From assembly GCA_920105625.2 (NCBI GenBank), contig OV050033.1, forward strand, positions 110,135,700 through 110,199,699: 64,000 nt of DNA, given 5' to 3'. A program made the translations under genes and the position numbers. Positions 1-12,566 of the stretch are shown here, piece by piece. Position 1 is the first letter of the stretch. Each line of letters starts with the position of its first letter. The notes under the pieces are model-generated. The model searched no databases. It was given only the letters and a program-made list of their open reading frames with translations, and was not told the origin of the DNA. The stretch comes from Clusia tigrina. Lineage: Eukaryota; Arthropoda; Insecta; Diptera; Clusiidae.

Positions 1-30
1 CTACCCTTGACTCCCAAATCAAACACTGAT

Positions 31-226
31 AAAACTTCAAACGGCCCTAACTTCTATACGGTACGTCCTACACCTATCAAAGTTTGCAACATACAAATGC
101 TTGTAACTTTTTACTGGAGCGTCATAAAACTTTGAAATTTTGTAACAATAAAGTACTCGAGCCTCTTGTCAATTTAAGCTATCGCTCAAAGCTATGCTAC
201 CCTTGAGTCCCAAATCAAACACTAAT
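31..226 (+). repeat. Reference satellite monomer (phase 1-196)
   Basis: First complete monomer, used here to define phase 1 as the first A of AAAACTTCAA. The common monomer has about 65 A, 58 T, 47 C and 26 G, so 37% G+C with clear C-over-G strand skew. Nearly invariant stretches are phases 13-31 (GGCCCTAACTTCTATACGG), 45-59 and especially 141-172, which holds two copies of AAGCTAT/AAAGCTAT 13 bp apart. Variable sites include phase 12 (T/C), 32-33 (TA, TT or AA), 42 and 44, 60-73, 87 (G/C), 90 (C/G), 97 (A/T), 101 (C/T), 133 (C/A), 140 (C/A), 174 (T/G), 177 (G/C) and 189-192. This copy carries C at 12, T at 101 and an unusual AATAAATCTTG junction into the next monomer. XhoI (CTCGAG) and ScaI (AGTACT) sites overlap at phases 122-131. 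Confidence 0.93.
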
Positions 227-1597
227 AAATCTTGAAATGGCCCTAACTTCTATACGGTACGTCCTACACCTATCAAAGTTTGCAACATACAAATGCTTGT
301 AACTTTTTACTGGAGCGTCATAAAACCTTGAAATTTTGTAACAATAAAGTACTCGAGCCTCTTGTCAATTTAAGCTATCGCTCAAAGCTATGCTACCCTG
401 GAGTCCCAAATCAAACACTAATAAACCTTCAAATGGCCCTAACTTCTATACGGTTCGTCCTACACCTATCAAAGTTTGCAACATACAAATGCTTGTAACT
501 TTTTACTGCAGCGTCATATAACCTTGAAATTTTGTAACAATAAAGTACTCGAGCCTCTTGTAAATTTAAGCTATCGCTCAAAGCTCTGCTACCCTTGACA
601 CCCAAATCAAACACTGATAAAACTTCAAATGGCCCTAACTTCTATACGGTACGTCCTACACCTATCAAAGTTTGCAACATACAGATGCTTATAACTTTTT
701 ACTGGAGCGTCATAAAACTTTGAAATTTGGAACAATAAAATACTCGAGCATCTTGTCAATTTAAGCTATCGCTCAAAGCTATGCTACCCTTGAGTCCCAA
801 ATCAAACACTGATAAAACTTCAAATGGCCCTAACTTCTATACGGTACGTCCTACACTTATCAAAGTTTGCAACATACAAATGCTTGTAACTTTTTACTGG
901 AGCGTCATAAAACCTTGAAATTTTGTAACAATAAAGTACTCGAGCCTCTTGTCAATTTAAGCTATCGCTCAAAGCTATGCTACCCTTGAGTCCCAAATCA
1001 AACACTGATAAAACTTCAAATGGCCCTAACTTCTATACGGAACGTCCTACCCCTATCAAAGTTTGCAACCTACAATTGCTTGTAACTTTTTACTGCAGCG
1101 TCATAAAACCTTGAAATTTTGTAACAATAAAGTACTCGAGCCTCTTGTCAATTTAAGCTATCGCTCAAAGCTATGCTACCCTTGACTCCCAAATCAAACA
1201 CTGATAAAACTTCAAACGGCCCTAACTTCTATACGGTACGTCCTACACCTATCAAAGTTTGCAACATACAAATGCTTGTAACTTTTTACTGGAGCGTCAT
1301 AAAACTTTGAAATTTTGTAACAATAAAGTACTCGAGCCTCTTGTCAATTTAAGCTATCGCTCAAAGCTATGCTACCCTTGAGTCCCAAATCAAACACTAA
1401 TAAATCTTGAAATGGCCCTAACTTCTATACGGTACGTCCTACACCTATCAAAGTTTGCAACATACAAATGCTTGTAACTTTTTACTGGAGCGTCATAAAA
1501 CCTTGAAATTTTGTAACAATAAAGTACTCGAGCCTCTTGTCAATTTAAGCTATCGCTCAAAGCTATGCTACCCTTGACTCCCAAATCAAACACTGAT
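227..1597 (+). repeat. Seven-monomer unit (1,371 bp), precursor-like relative of the 9-mer HOR
   Basis: These seven monomers follow the same order of types as the 9-monomer unit to the right but lack two monomers of the CAAACGG/GTAAATTT type. The order includes a GGTTCG/GCAGCG monomer, a 195-bp TTTGGAAC monomer, a CACTTATC monomer and a GGAACG/CCCC monomer. The repeat distance to the corresponding monomers at 1598 onward is 1,371 bp (7 x 196 minus 1). The first monomer of the unit differs at several sites from its counterpart at 1598, so the unit is only approximate at its left edge. Confidence 0.72.
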
Positions 1598-4500
1598 AAA
1601 ACTTCAAATGGCCCTAACTTCTATACGGTACGTCCTACACCTATGAAAGTTTGCAACATACAGATGCTTATAACTTTTTACTGGAGGGTCATAGAACCTT
1701 GAAATTTTGTAACAATAAAGTACTCGAGCCTCTTGTCAATTTAAGCTATCGCTCAAAGCTATGCTACCCTGGAGTCCCAAATCAAACACTGATAAAACTT
1801 CAAATGGCCCTAACTTCTATACGGTTCGTCCTACACCTATCAAAGTTTGCAACATACAAATGCTTGTAACTTTTTACTGCAGCGTCATATAACCTTGAAA
1901 TTTTGTAACAATAAAGTACTCGAGCCTCTTGTAAATTTAAGCTATCGCTCAAAGCTATGCTACCCTTGACTCCCAAATCAAACACTGATAAAACTTCAAA
2001 TGGCCCTAACTTCTATACGGTACGTCCTACACCTATCAAAGTTTGCAACATACAGATGCTTATAACTTTTTACTGGAGCGTCATAAAACTTTGAAATTTG
2101 GAACAATAAGATACTCGAGCATCTTGTCAATTTAAGCTATCGCTCAAAGCTATGCTACCCTTGAGTCCCAAATCAAACACTGATAAAACTTCAAATGGCC
2201 CTAACTTCTATACGGTACGTCCTACACTTATCAAAGTTTGCAACATACAAATGCTTGTAACTTTTTACTATAGCGTCATAAAACCTTGAAATTTTGTAAC
2301 AATAAAGTACTCGAGCCTCTTGTCAATTTAAGCTATCGCTCAAAGCTATGCTACCCTTGAGTCCCAAATCAAACACTGATAAAACTTCAAATGGCCCTAA
2401 CTTCTATACGGAACGTCCTACCCCTATCAAAGTTTGCAACCTACAATTGCTTGTAACTTTTTACTGCAGCGTCATAAAACCTTGAAAGTTTGTAACAATA
2501 AAGTACTCGAGCCTCTTGTAAATTTAAGCTATCGCTCAAAGCTATGCTACCCTTGACTCCCAAATCAAACACTGATAAAACTTCAAACGGCCCTAACTTC
2601 TATACGGTACGTCCTAAACCTATCAAAGTTTGCAACATACAAATGCTTGTAACTTTTTACTGGAGCGTCATAAAACTTTGAAATTTTGTAACAATAAAGT
2701 ACTCGAGCCTCTTGTCAATTTAAGCTATCGCTCAAAGCTATGCTACCCTTGAGTCCCAAATCAAACACTAATAAATCTTGAAATGGCCCTAACTTCTATA
2801 CGGTACGTCCTATACCTATCAAAGTTTGCAACATACAAATGCTTGTAACTTTTTACTGGAGCGTCATAAAACCTTGAAATTTTGTAACAATAAAGTACTC
2901 GAGCCTCTTGTAAATTTAAGCTATCGCTCAAAGCTATGCTACCCTTGACTCCCAAATCAAACACTGATAAAACTTCAAACGGCCCTAACTTCTATACGGT
3001 ACGTCCTACACCTATCAAAGTTTGCAACATACAAATGCTTGTAACTTTTTACTGGAGCGTCATAAAACCTTGAAATTTTGTAACAATAAAGTACTCGAGC
3101 CTCTTGTAAATTTAAGCTATCGCTCAAAGCTATGCTACCCTTGACTCCCAAATCAAACACTGATAAAACTTCAAACGGCCCTAACTTCTATATGGTACGT
3201 CCTACACCTATCAAAGTTTGCAACATACAGATGCTTATAACTTTTTACTGGAGGGTCATAAAACCTTGAAATTTTGTAACAATAAAGTACTCGAGCCTCT
3301 TGTCAATTTAAGCTATCGCTCAAAGCTATGCTACCCTTGACTCCCAAATCAAACACTGATAAAACTTCAAATGGCCCTAACTTCTATACGGTACGTCCTA
3401 CACCTATCAAAGTTTGCAACATACAGATGCTTATAACTTTTTACTGGAGGGTCATAAAACCTTGAAATTTTGTAACAATAAAGTACTCGAGCCTCTTGTC
3501 AATTTAAGCTATCGCTCAAAGCTATGCTACCCTGGAGTCCCAGATCAAACACTGATAAAACTTCAAATGGCCCTAACTTCTATACGGTTCGTCCTACACC
3601 TATCAAAGTTTGCAACATACAAATGCTTGTAACTTTTTACTGCAGCGTCATATAACCTTGAAATTTTGTAACAATAAAGTACTCGAGCCTCTTGTAAATT
3701 TAAGCTATCGCTCAAAGCTATGCTACCCTTGACTCCCAAATCAAACACTGATAAAACTTCAAATGGCCCTAACTTCTATACGGTACGTCCTACACCTATC
3801 AAAGTTTGCAACATACAGATGCTTATAACTTTTTACTGGAGCGTCATAAAACTTTGAAATTTGGAACAATAAAATACTCGAGCATCTTGTCAATTTAAGC
3901 TATCGCTCAAAGCTATGCTACCCTTGAGTCCCAAATCAAACACTGATAAAACTTCAAATGGCCCTAACTTCTATACGGTACGTCCTACACTTATCAAAGT
4001 TTGCAACATACAAATGCTTGTAACTTTTTACTGGAGCGTCATAAAACCTTGAAATTTTGTAACAATAAAGTACTCGAGCCTCTTGTCAATTTAAGCTATC
4101 GCTCAAAGCTATGCTACCCTTGAGTCCCAAATCAAACACTGATAAAACTTCAAATGGCCCTAACTTCTATACGGAACGTCCTACCCCTATCAAAGTTTGC
4201 AACCTACAATTGCTTGTAACTTTTTACTGCAGCGTCATAAAACCTTGAAATTTTGTAACAATAAAGTACTCGAGCCTCTTGTAAATTTAAGCTATCGCTC
4301 AAAGCTATGCTACCCTTGACTCCCAAATCAAACACTGATAAAACTTCAAACGGCCCTAACTTCTATACGGTACGTCCTACACCTATCAAAGTTTGCAACA
4401 TACAAATGCTTGTAACTTTTTACTGGAGCGTCATAAAACTTTGAAATTTTGTAACAATAAAGTACTCGAGCCTCTTGTCAATTTAAGCTATCGCTCAAAG

Positions 4501-5450
4501 CTATGCTACCCTTGAGTCCCAAATCAAACACTAATAAATCTTCAAATGGCCCTAACTTCTATACGGTACGTCCTACACCTATCAAAGTTTGCAACATACA
4601 AATGCTTGTAACTTTTTACTGAAGCGTCATAAAACCTTGAAATTTTGTAACAATAAAGTACTCGAGCCTCTTGTAAATTTAAGCTATCGCTCAAAGCTAT
4701 GCTCCCCTTGACTCCCAAATCAAACACTGATAAAACTTCAAACGGCCCTAACTTCTATACGGTACGTCCTACACCTATCAAAGTTTGCAACATACAAATG
4801 CTTGTAACTTATTACTGGAGCGTCATAAAACCTTGAAATTTTGTAACAATAAAGTACTCGAGCCTCTTGTAAATTTAAGCTATCGCTCAAAGCTATGCTA
4901 CCCTTGACTCCCAAATCAAACACTGATAAAACTTCAAACGGCCCTAACTTCTATACGGTACGTCCTACACCTATCAAAGTTTGCAACATACAGATGCTTA
5001 TAACTTTTTACTGGAGGGTCATAAAACCTTGAAATTTTGTAACAATAAAGTACTCGAGCCTCTTGTCAATTTAAGCTATCGCTCAAAGCTATGCTACCCT
5101 TGACTCCCAAATCAAACACTGATAAAACTTCAAATGGCCCTAACTTCTATACGGTACGTCCTACACCTATCAAAGTTTGCAACATACAGATGCTTATAAC
5201 TTTTTACTGGAGGGTCATAAAACCTTGAAATTTTGTAACAATAAAGTACTCGAGCCTCTTGTCAATTTAAGCTATCGCTCAAAGCTATGCTACCCTGGAG
5301 TCCCAAATCAAACACTGATAAAACTTCAAATGGCCCTAACTTCTATACGGTTCGTCCTACACCTATCAAAGTTTGCAACATACAAATGCTTGTAACTTTT
5401 TACTGCAGCGTCATATAACCTTGAAATATTGTAACAATAAAGTACTCGAG
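1598..5450 (+). repeat. Nine-monomer higher-order repeat, 1,763-bp period
   Basis: Two full units (1598-3360 and 3361-5123) and the start of a third (to about 5450) repeat with a period of 1,763 bp, which is nine monomers including one 195-bp form. Corresponding positions carry the same diagnostic variants in the same order: ACAGATGCTTATAAC with GGAGGG, then GGTTCG with GCAGCGTCATATAAC, then the short TTTGGAAC monomer, then CACTTATC, then GGAACG with CCTACAATTGC, then four CAAACGG/CAAATGG monomers. The third unit departs from this order after about 5450, where a CCTACAATTACTGG monomer appears. Unequal crossing-over between monomers several units apart is the standard explanation for such HORs. 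Confidence 0.88.
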
Positions 5451-6180
5451 CCTCTTGTCAATTTAAGCTATCGCTCAAAGCTATGCTACCCTTGACTCCC
5501 AAATCAAACACTGATAAAACTTCAAATGGCCCTAACTTCTATACGGTACGTCCTACCCCTATCAAAGTTTGCAACCTACAATTACTGGTAACTTTTTACT
5601 GCAGCGTCATAAAACCTTGAAATTTTGTAACAATAAAGTACTCGAGCCTCTTGTAAATTTAAGCTATCGCTCAAAGCTATGCTACCCTTGACTCCCAAAT
5701 TAAACACTGATAAAACTACAAACGGCCCTAACTTCTATACGGTACGTCCTACACCTATCAAAGTTTGCAACATACAAATGCTTGTAACTTTTTACTGGAG
5801 CGTCATAAAACCTTGAAATTTTGTAACAATAAAGAACTCGAGCCTCTTGTAAATTTAAGCTATCGCTCAAAGCTATGCTACCCTTGACTCCCAAATCAAA
5901 CACTGATAAAACTTCAAACGGCCCTAACTTCTATACGGTACGTCCTACACCTATCAAAGTTTGCAACATACAGATGCTTATAACTTTTTACTGGAGGGTC
6001 ATAAAACCTTGAAATTTTGTAACAATAAAGTACTCGAGCCTCTTGTCAATTTAAGCTATCGCTCAAAGCTATGCTACCCTGGAGTCCCAAATCAAACACT
6101 GATAAAACTTCAAATGGCCCTAACTTCTATACGGTTCGTCCTACACCAATCAAAGTTTGCAACATACAAATGCTTGTAAC
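4300..6180 (+). repeat. Block duplicated 4,702 bp downstream (left copy)
   Basis: About 1.9 kb (nine to ten monomers) reappears at roughly 9002-10882 with a constant offset of 4,702 bp (24 x 196 minus 2). Shared rare markers include the CCTACAATTACTGG variant near 5573 and 10272 and the AATAAATCTTC junction. The match begins after about 4300, because the monomer before it is of a different type, and stops near 6180, where one copy has GTCATATAAC and the other GTCATAAAAC. The stretch 5450-6887 outside the 9-mer HOR is ordinary monomers of mixed order. Confidence 0.75.
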
Positions 6181-6887
6181 TTTTTACTGCAGCGTCATAT
6201 AACCTTGAAATTTTGTAACAATAAAGTACTCGAGCCTCTTGTAAATTTAAGCTATCGCTCAAAGCTATGCTACCCTTGACTCCCAAATCAAACACTGATA
6301 AAACTTCAAATGGCCCTAACGTCTATACGGTACGTCCTACACCTATCAAAGTTTGCAACATACAAATGCTTGTAACTTTTTACTGGAGCGTCATAAAACC
6401 TTGAAATTTTGTAACAATAGAGTACTCGAGCCTCTTGTAAATTTAAGCTATCGCTCAAAGCTATGCTACCCTTGACTCCCAAATCAAACACTGATAAAAC
6501 TTCAAATGGCCCTAACTTCTATACGGTACGTCCTACACCTATCAAAGTTTGCAACATACAAATGCTTGTAACTTTTTACTGCAGCGTCATATAACCTTGA
6601 AATTTTGTAACAATAAAGTACTCGAGCCTCTTGTCAATTTAAGCTATCGCTCAAAGCTATGCTACCCTTGAGTCCCAAATCAAACGCTGATAAAACTTCA
6701 AATGGCCCTAACTTCTATACGGTACGTCCTACACCTATCAAAGTTTGCAATATACAAATGCTTGTAACTTTTTACTGGAGGGTCATAAAACCTTGAAATT
6801 TTGTAACAATAAAGTACTCGAGCCTCTTGTAAATTTAAGCTATCTCTCAAAGCTATGCTACCCTTGACTCCCAAATCAAACACTGAT

Positions 6888-8845
6888 AAAACTTCAAACG
6901 GCCCTAACTTCTATACGGTACGTCCTACACCTATCAAAGTTTGCAACATACAGATGCTTATAACTTTTTACTGGAGGGTCATAAAACCTTGAAATTTTTT
7001 AACAATAAAGTACTCGAGCCTCTTGTCAATTTAAGCTATCGCTCAAAGCTATGCTACCCTGGAGTCCCAAATCAAACACTGATAAAACTTCAAATGGCCC
7101 TAACTTCTATACGGTTCGTCCTACACCTATCAAAGTTTGCAACATACAAATGCTTGTAACTTTTTACTGCAGCGTCATATAACCTTGAAATTTTGTAACA
7201 ATAAAGTACTCGAGCCTCTTGTCAATTTAAGCTATCGCTCAAAGCTATGCTACCCTTGACTCCCAAATCAAACACTGATAAAACTTTAAATGGCCCTAAC
7301 TTCTATACGGTACGTCCTACACCTATCAAAGTTTGCAACATACAGATGCTTATAACTTTTTACTGGAGCGTCATAAAACTTTGAAATTTGGAACAATAAA
7401 ATACTCGAGCATCTTGTCAATTTAAGCTATCGCTCAAAGCTATGCTACCCTGGAGTCCCAAATCAAACACTGATAAAACTTCAAATGGCCCTAACTTCTA
7501 TACGGTTCGTCCTACACCTATCAAAGTTTGCAATATACAAATGCTTGTAACTTTTTACTGGAGGGTCATAAAACCTTGAAATTTTGTAACAATAAAGTAC
7601 TCGAGCCTCTTGTCAATTTAAGCTATCGCTCAAAGCTATGCTACCCTGGAGTCCCAAATCAAACACTGATAAAACTTCAAATGGCCCTAACTTCTATACG
7701 GTTCGTCCTACACCTATCAACGTTTGCAACATACAAATGCTTGTAACTTTTTACTGCAGCGTCATAAAACCTTGAAATTTTGTAACAATAAAGTACTCGA
7801 GCCTCTTGTAAATTTAAGCTATCGCTCAAAGCTATGCTACCCTTGACTCCCAAATCAAACACTGATAAAACTTCAAATGGCCCTAACTTCTATACGGAAC
7901 GTCCTACCCCTATCAAAGTTTGCAACATACAGATGCTTATAACTTTTTACTGGAGGGTCATAAAACCTTGAAATTTTGTAACAATAAAGTACTCGAGCCT
8001 CTTGTCAATTTAAGCTATCGCTCAAAGCTATGCTACCCTGGAGTCCCAAATCAAACACTGATAAAACTTCAAATGGCCCTAACTTCTATACGGTTCGTCC
8101 TACACCTATCAAAGTTTGCAACATACAAATGCTTGTAACTTTTTACTGCAGCGTCATATAACCTTGAAATTTTGTAACAATAAAGTACTCGAGCCTCTTG
8201 TCAATTTAAGCTATCGCTCAAAGCTATGCTACCCTTGACTCCCAAATCAAACACTGATAAAACTTTAAATGGCCCTAACTTCTATACGGTACGTCCTACA
8301 CCTATCAAAGTTTGCAACATACAGATGCTTATACCTTTTTACTGGAGCGTCATAAAACTTTGAAATTTGGAACAATAAAATACTCGAGCATCTTGTCAAT
8401 TTAAGCTATCGCTCAAAGCTATGCTACCCTGGAGTCCCAAATCAAACACTGATAAAACTTCAAATGGCCCTAACTTCTATACGGTTCGTCCTACACCTAT
8501 CAAAGTTTGCAATATACAAATGCTTGTAACTTTTTACTGGAGGGTCATAAAACCTTGAAATTTTGTAACAATAAAGTACTCGAGCCTCTTGTCAATTTAA
8601 GCTATCGCTCAGAGCTATGCTACCCTGGAGTCCCAAATCAAACACTGATAAAACTTCAAATGGCCCTAACTTCTATACGGTTCGTCCTACACCTATCAAA
8701 GTTTGCAACATACAAATGCTTGTAACTTTTTACTGCAGCGTCATAAAACCTTGAAATTTTGTAACAATAAAGTACTCGAGCCTCTTGTAAATTTAAGCTA
8801 TCGCTCAAAGCTATGCTACCCTTGACTCCCAAATCAAACACTGAT
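6888..8845 (+). repeat. Five-monomer tandem duplication, 979-bp period
   Basis: Units 6888-7866 and 7867-8845 correspond monomer by monomer at an offset of 979 bp (5 x 196 minus 1, each with one 195-bp monomer). Rare shared states confirm the pairing: AACTTTAAATGG (normally AACTTCAAATGG) near 7286 and 8265, GCAATATAC with GGAGGG near 7531 and 8510, and GGAACG joined to ACAGATGC near 7895 and 8874. A little of a third unit follows, to about 9010. Private changes include AATTTTTTAAC near 6996 in the first unit. Confidence 0.85.
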
Positions 8846-9001
8846 AAAACTTCAAATGGCCCTAACTTCTATACGGAACGTCCTACCCCTATCAAAGTTT
8901 GCAACATACAGATGCTTATAACTTTTTACTGGAGGGTCATAAAACCTTGAAATTTTGTAACAATAAAGTACTCGAGCCTCTTGTCAATTTAAGCTATCGC
9001 T

Positions 9002-10882
9002 CAAAGCTATGCTACCCTTGACTCCCAAATCAAACACTGATAAAACTTCAAACGGCCCTAACTTCTATACGGTACATCCTACACCTATCAAAGTTTGCAA
9101 CATACAAATGCTTGTAACTTTTTACTGGAGCGTCATAAAACTTTGAAATTTTGTAACAATAAAGTACTCGAGCCTCTTGTCAATTTAAGCTATCGCTCAA
9201 AGCTATGCTACCCTTGAGTCCCAAATCAAACACTAATAAATCTTCAAATGGCCCTAACTTCTATACGGTACGTCCTACACCTATCAAAGTTTGCAACATA
9301 CAAATGCTTGTAACTTTTTACTGGAGCGTCATAAAACCTTGAAATTTTGTAACAATAAAGTACTCGAGCCTCTTGTAAATTTAAGCTATCGCTCAAAGCT
9401 ATGCTACCTTTGACTCCCAAATCAAACACTGATAAAACTTCAAACGGCCCTAACTTCTATACGGTACGTCCTACACCTATCAAAGTTTGCAACATACAAA
9501 TGCTTGTAACTTTTTACTGGAGCGTCATAAAACGTTGAAATTTTGTAACAATAAAGTACTCGAGCCTCTTGTAAATTTAAGCTATCGCTCAAAGCTATGC
9601 TACCCTTGACTACCAAATCAAACACTGATAAAACTTCAAACGGCCCTAACTTCTATACGGTACGTCCTACACCTATCAAAGTTTGCAACATACAGATGCT
9701 TATAACTTTTTACTGGAGGGTCATAAAACCTTGAAATTTTGTAACAATAAAGTACTCGAGCCTCTTGTCAATTTAAGCTATCGCTCAAAGCTATGCTACC
9801 CTTGACTCCCAAATCAAACACTGATAAAACTTCAAATGGCCCTAACTTCTATACGGTACGTCCTACACCTATCAAAGTTTGCAACATACAGATGCTTATA
9901 ACTTTTTACTGGAGGGTCATAAAACCTTGAAATTTTGTAACAATAAAGTACTCGAGCCTCTTGTCAATTTAAGCTATCGCTCAAAGCTATGCTACCCTGG
10001 AGTCCCAAATCAAACACTGATAAAACTTCAAATGGCCCTAACTTCTATACGGTTCGTCCTACACCTATCAAAGTTTGCAACATACAAATGCTTGTAACTT
10101 TTTACTGCGGCGTCATATAACCTTGAAATTTTGTAACAATAAAGTACTCGAGCCTCTTGTCAATTTAAGCTATCGCTCAAAGCTATGCTACCCTTGACTC
10201 CCAAATCAAACACTGATAAAACTTCAAATGGCCCTAACTTCTATACGGTACGTCCTACCCCTATCAAAGTTTGCAACCTACAATTACTGGTAACTTTTTA
10301 CTGCATTGTCATAAAACCTTGAAATTTTGTAACAATAAAGTACTCGAGCCTCTTGTAAATTTAAGCTATCGCTCAAAGCTATGCTACCCTTGACTCCCAA
10401 ATCAAACACTGATAAAACTTCAAACGGCCCTAACTTCTATACGGTACGTCCTACACCTATCAAAGTTTGCAACATACAAATGCTTGTAACTTTTTACTGG
10501 AGCGTCATAAAACCTTGAAATTTTGTAACAATAAAGTACTCGAGCCTCTTGTAAATTTAAGCTATCGCTCAAAGCTATGCTACCCTTGACTCCCAAATCA
10601 AACATTGATAAAACTTCAAACGGCCCTAACTTCTATACGGTACGTCCTACACCTATCAAAGTTTGCAACATACAGATGCTTATAACTTTTTACTGGAGGG
10701 TCATAAAACCTTGAAATTTTGTAACAATAAAGTACTCGAGCCTCTTGTCAATTTAAGCTATCGCTCAAAGCTATGCTACCCTGGAGTCCCAAATCAAACA
10801 CTGATAAAACTTCAAATAGCCCTAACTTCTATACGGTTCGTCCTACACCTATCAAAGTTTGCAACATACAAATGCTTGTAAC
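9002..10882 (+). repeat. Block duplicated from 4,702 bp upstream (right copy)
   Basis: This is the right-hand partner of the block at 4300-6180. It keeps the order of variant monomers, including CAAACGG monomers with GTAAATTT and the CCTACAATTACTGG monomer near 10272. Private changes include GGTACATCC near 9074, GCGGCG near 10107 and TGCATTGTC near 10303. Its last part, from 10610, belongs also to the three-copy block described next. Confidence 0.73.
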
Positions 10883-12370
10883 TTTTTACTGCAGCGTCAT
10901 AAAACCTTGAAATTTTGTAACAATAAAGTACTCGAGCCTCTTGTAAATTTAAGCTATCGCTCAAAGCTATGCTACCCTTGACTCCCAAATCAAACACTGA
11001 TAAAACTTCAAACGGCCCTAACTTCTATACGGTACGTCCTACACCTATCAAAGTTTGCAACATACAAATGCTTGTAACTTTTTACTGGAGCGTCATAAAA
11101 CCTTGAAATTTTGTAACAATAAAGTACTCGAGCCTCCTAAATTTAAGCTATCGCTCAAAGCTATGCTACCCTTGACTCCCAAATCAAACACTGATAAAAC
11201 TTCAAACGGCCCTAACTTCTATACGGTACGTCCTACACCTATCAAAGTTTGCAACATACAGATGCTTATAACTTTTTACTGGAGGGTCATAAAACCTTGA
11301 AATTTTGTAACAATAAAGTACTCGAGCCCATTGTCAATTTAAGCTATCGCTCAAAGCTATGCTACCCTGGAGTCCCAAATCAAACACTGATAAAACTTCA
11401 AATGGCCCTAACTTCTATACGGTTCGTCCTATACCTATCAAAGTTTGCAACATACAAATGCTTGTAACTTTTTACTGCAGCGTCATATAACCTTGAAATT
11501 TTGTAACCATAAAGTACTCGAGCCTCTTGTAAATTTAAGCTATCGCTCAAAGCTATGGTACCCTTGACTCCCAAATCAAACACTGATAAAACTTCAAATG
11601 GCCCTAACTTCTATACGGTACGTCCTACACCTATCAAAGTTTGCAACATACAGATGCTTATAACTTTTTACTGGAGCGTCATAAAACTTTGAAATTTGGA
11701 ACAATAAAATACTTAAGCATCTTGTCAATTTAAGCTATCGCTCAAAGCTATGCTACCCTTGAGTCCCAAATCAAACACTGATAAAACTTCAAATGGCCCT
11801 AACTTCTATACGGTACGTCCTACACTTATCAAAGTTTGCAACATACAAATGCTTGTAACTTTTTACTGGAGCGTCATAAAACCTTGAAATTTTGTAACAA
11901 TAAAGTACTCGAGCCTCTTGTCAATTTAAGCTATCGCTCAAAGCTATGCTACCCTTGAGTCCCAAATCAAACACTGATAAAACTTCAAATGGCCCTAACT
12001 TCTATACGGAACGTCCTACCCCTATCAAAGTTTGCAACCTACAATTGCTTGTAACTTTTTACTGCAGCGTCATAAAACCTTGAAATTTTGTAACAATAAA
12101 GTACTCGAGCCTCTTGTAAATTTAAGCTATCGCTCAAAGCTATGCTACCCTTGACTCCCAAATCAAACACTGATAAAACTTCAAATGGCCCTAACTTCTA
12201 TACGGTTCGTCCTACACCTATCAAAGTTTGCAACATACAAATGCTTGTAACTTTTTACTGCAGCGTCATATAACCTTGAAATTTTGTAACAATAAAGTAC
12301 TCGAGCCTCTTGTCAATTTAAGCTATCGCTCAAAGCTATGCTACCCTGGAGTCCCAAATCAAACACTGAT
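10610..12370 (+). repeat. Nine-monomer block, copy 1 of 3
   Basis: This block of about 1.76 kb recurs at 14527-16287 (offset 3,917 bp) and 16680-18440 (offset 6,070 bp). Diagnostic markers kept in all three are AAATAGCCC near 10816, the 194-bp monomer with GCCTCCTAAATTT, GAGCCCATTGTC in the next monomer, CCTATACC, and a 195-bp monomer with TACTTAAGC instead of TACTCGAGC. Copy 1 has private changes (GTAACCATAAAG near 11507, CTATGGTACC near 11555) and lacks the ACTGTTAAAAC change seen in copies 2 and 3. The third copy continues to match the first as far as about 13040/19110. Confidence 0.87.
11002..11195 (+). repeat. 194-bp monomer (2-bp deletion), copy 1
   Basis: The motif GCCTCTTGTAAATTT is shortened to GCCTCCTAAATTT at about 11132-11144, removing 2 bp, so the distance to the next AAAAC start is 194 bp. 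The same deletion occurs at only two other places in the window, both in copies of the same block. Confidence 0.9.
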
Positions 12371-12566
12371 AAAACTTCAAATGGCCCTAACTTCTATACG
12401 GTTCGTCCTACACCTATCAAAGTTTGCAACATACAAATGCTTGTAACTTTTTACTGCAGCGTCATAAAACCTTGAAATTTTGTAACAATAAAGTACTCGA
12501 GCCTCTTGTAAATTTAAGTTATCGCTCAAAGCTATGCTACCCTTGACTCCCAAATCAAACACTGAT

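Noticed and set aside
122..131. Overlapping palindromes AGTACT and CTCGAG as a regulatory operator
   Set aside because: They are present in most monomers and lost in the short class without other change; no adjacent gene could be controlled. Useful only as restriction markers.
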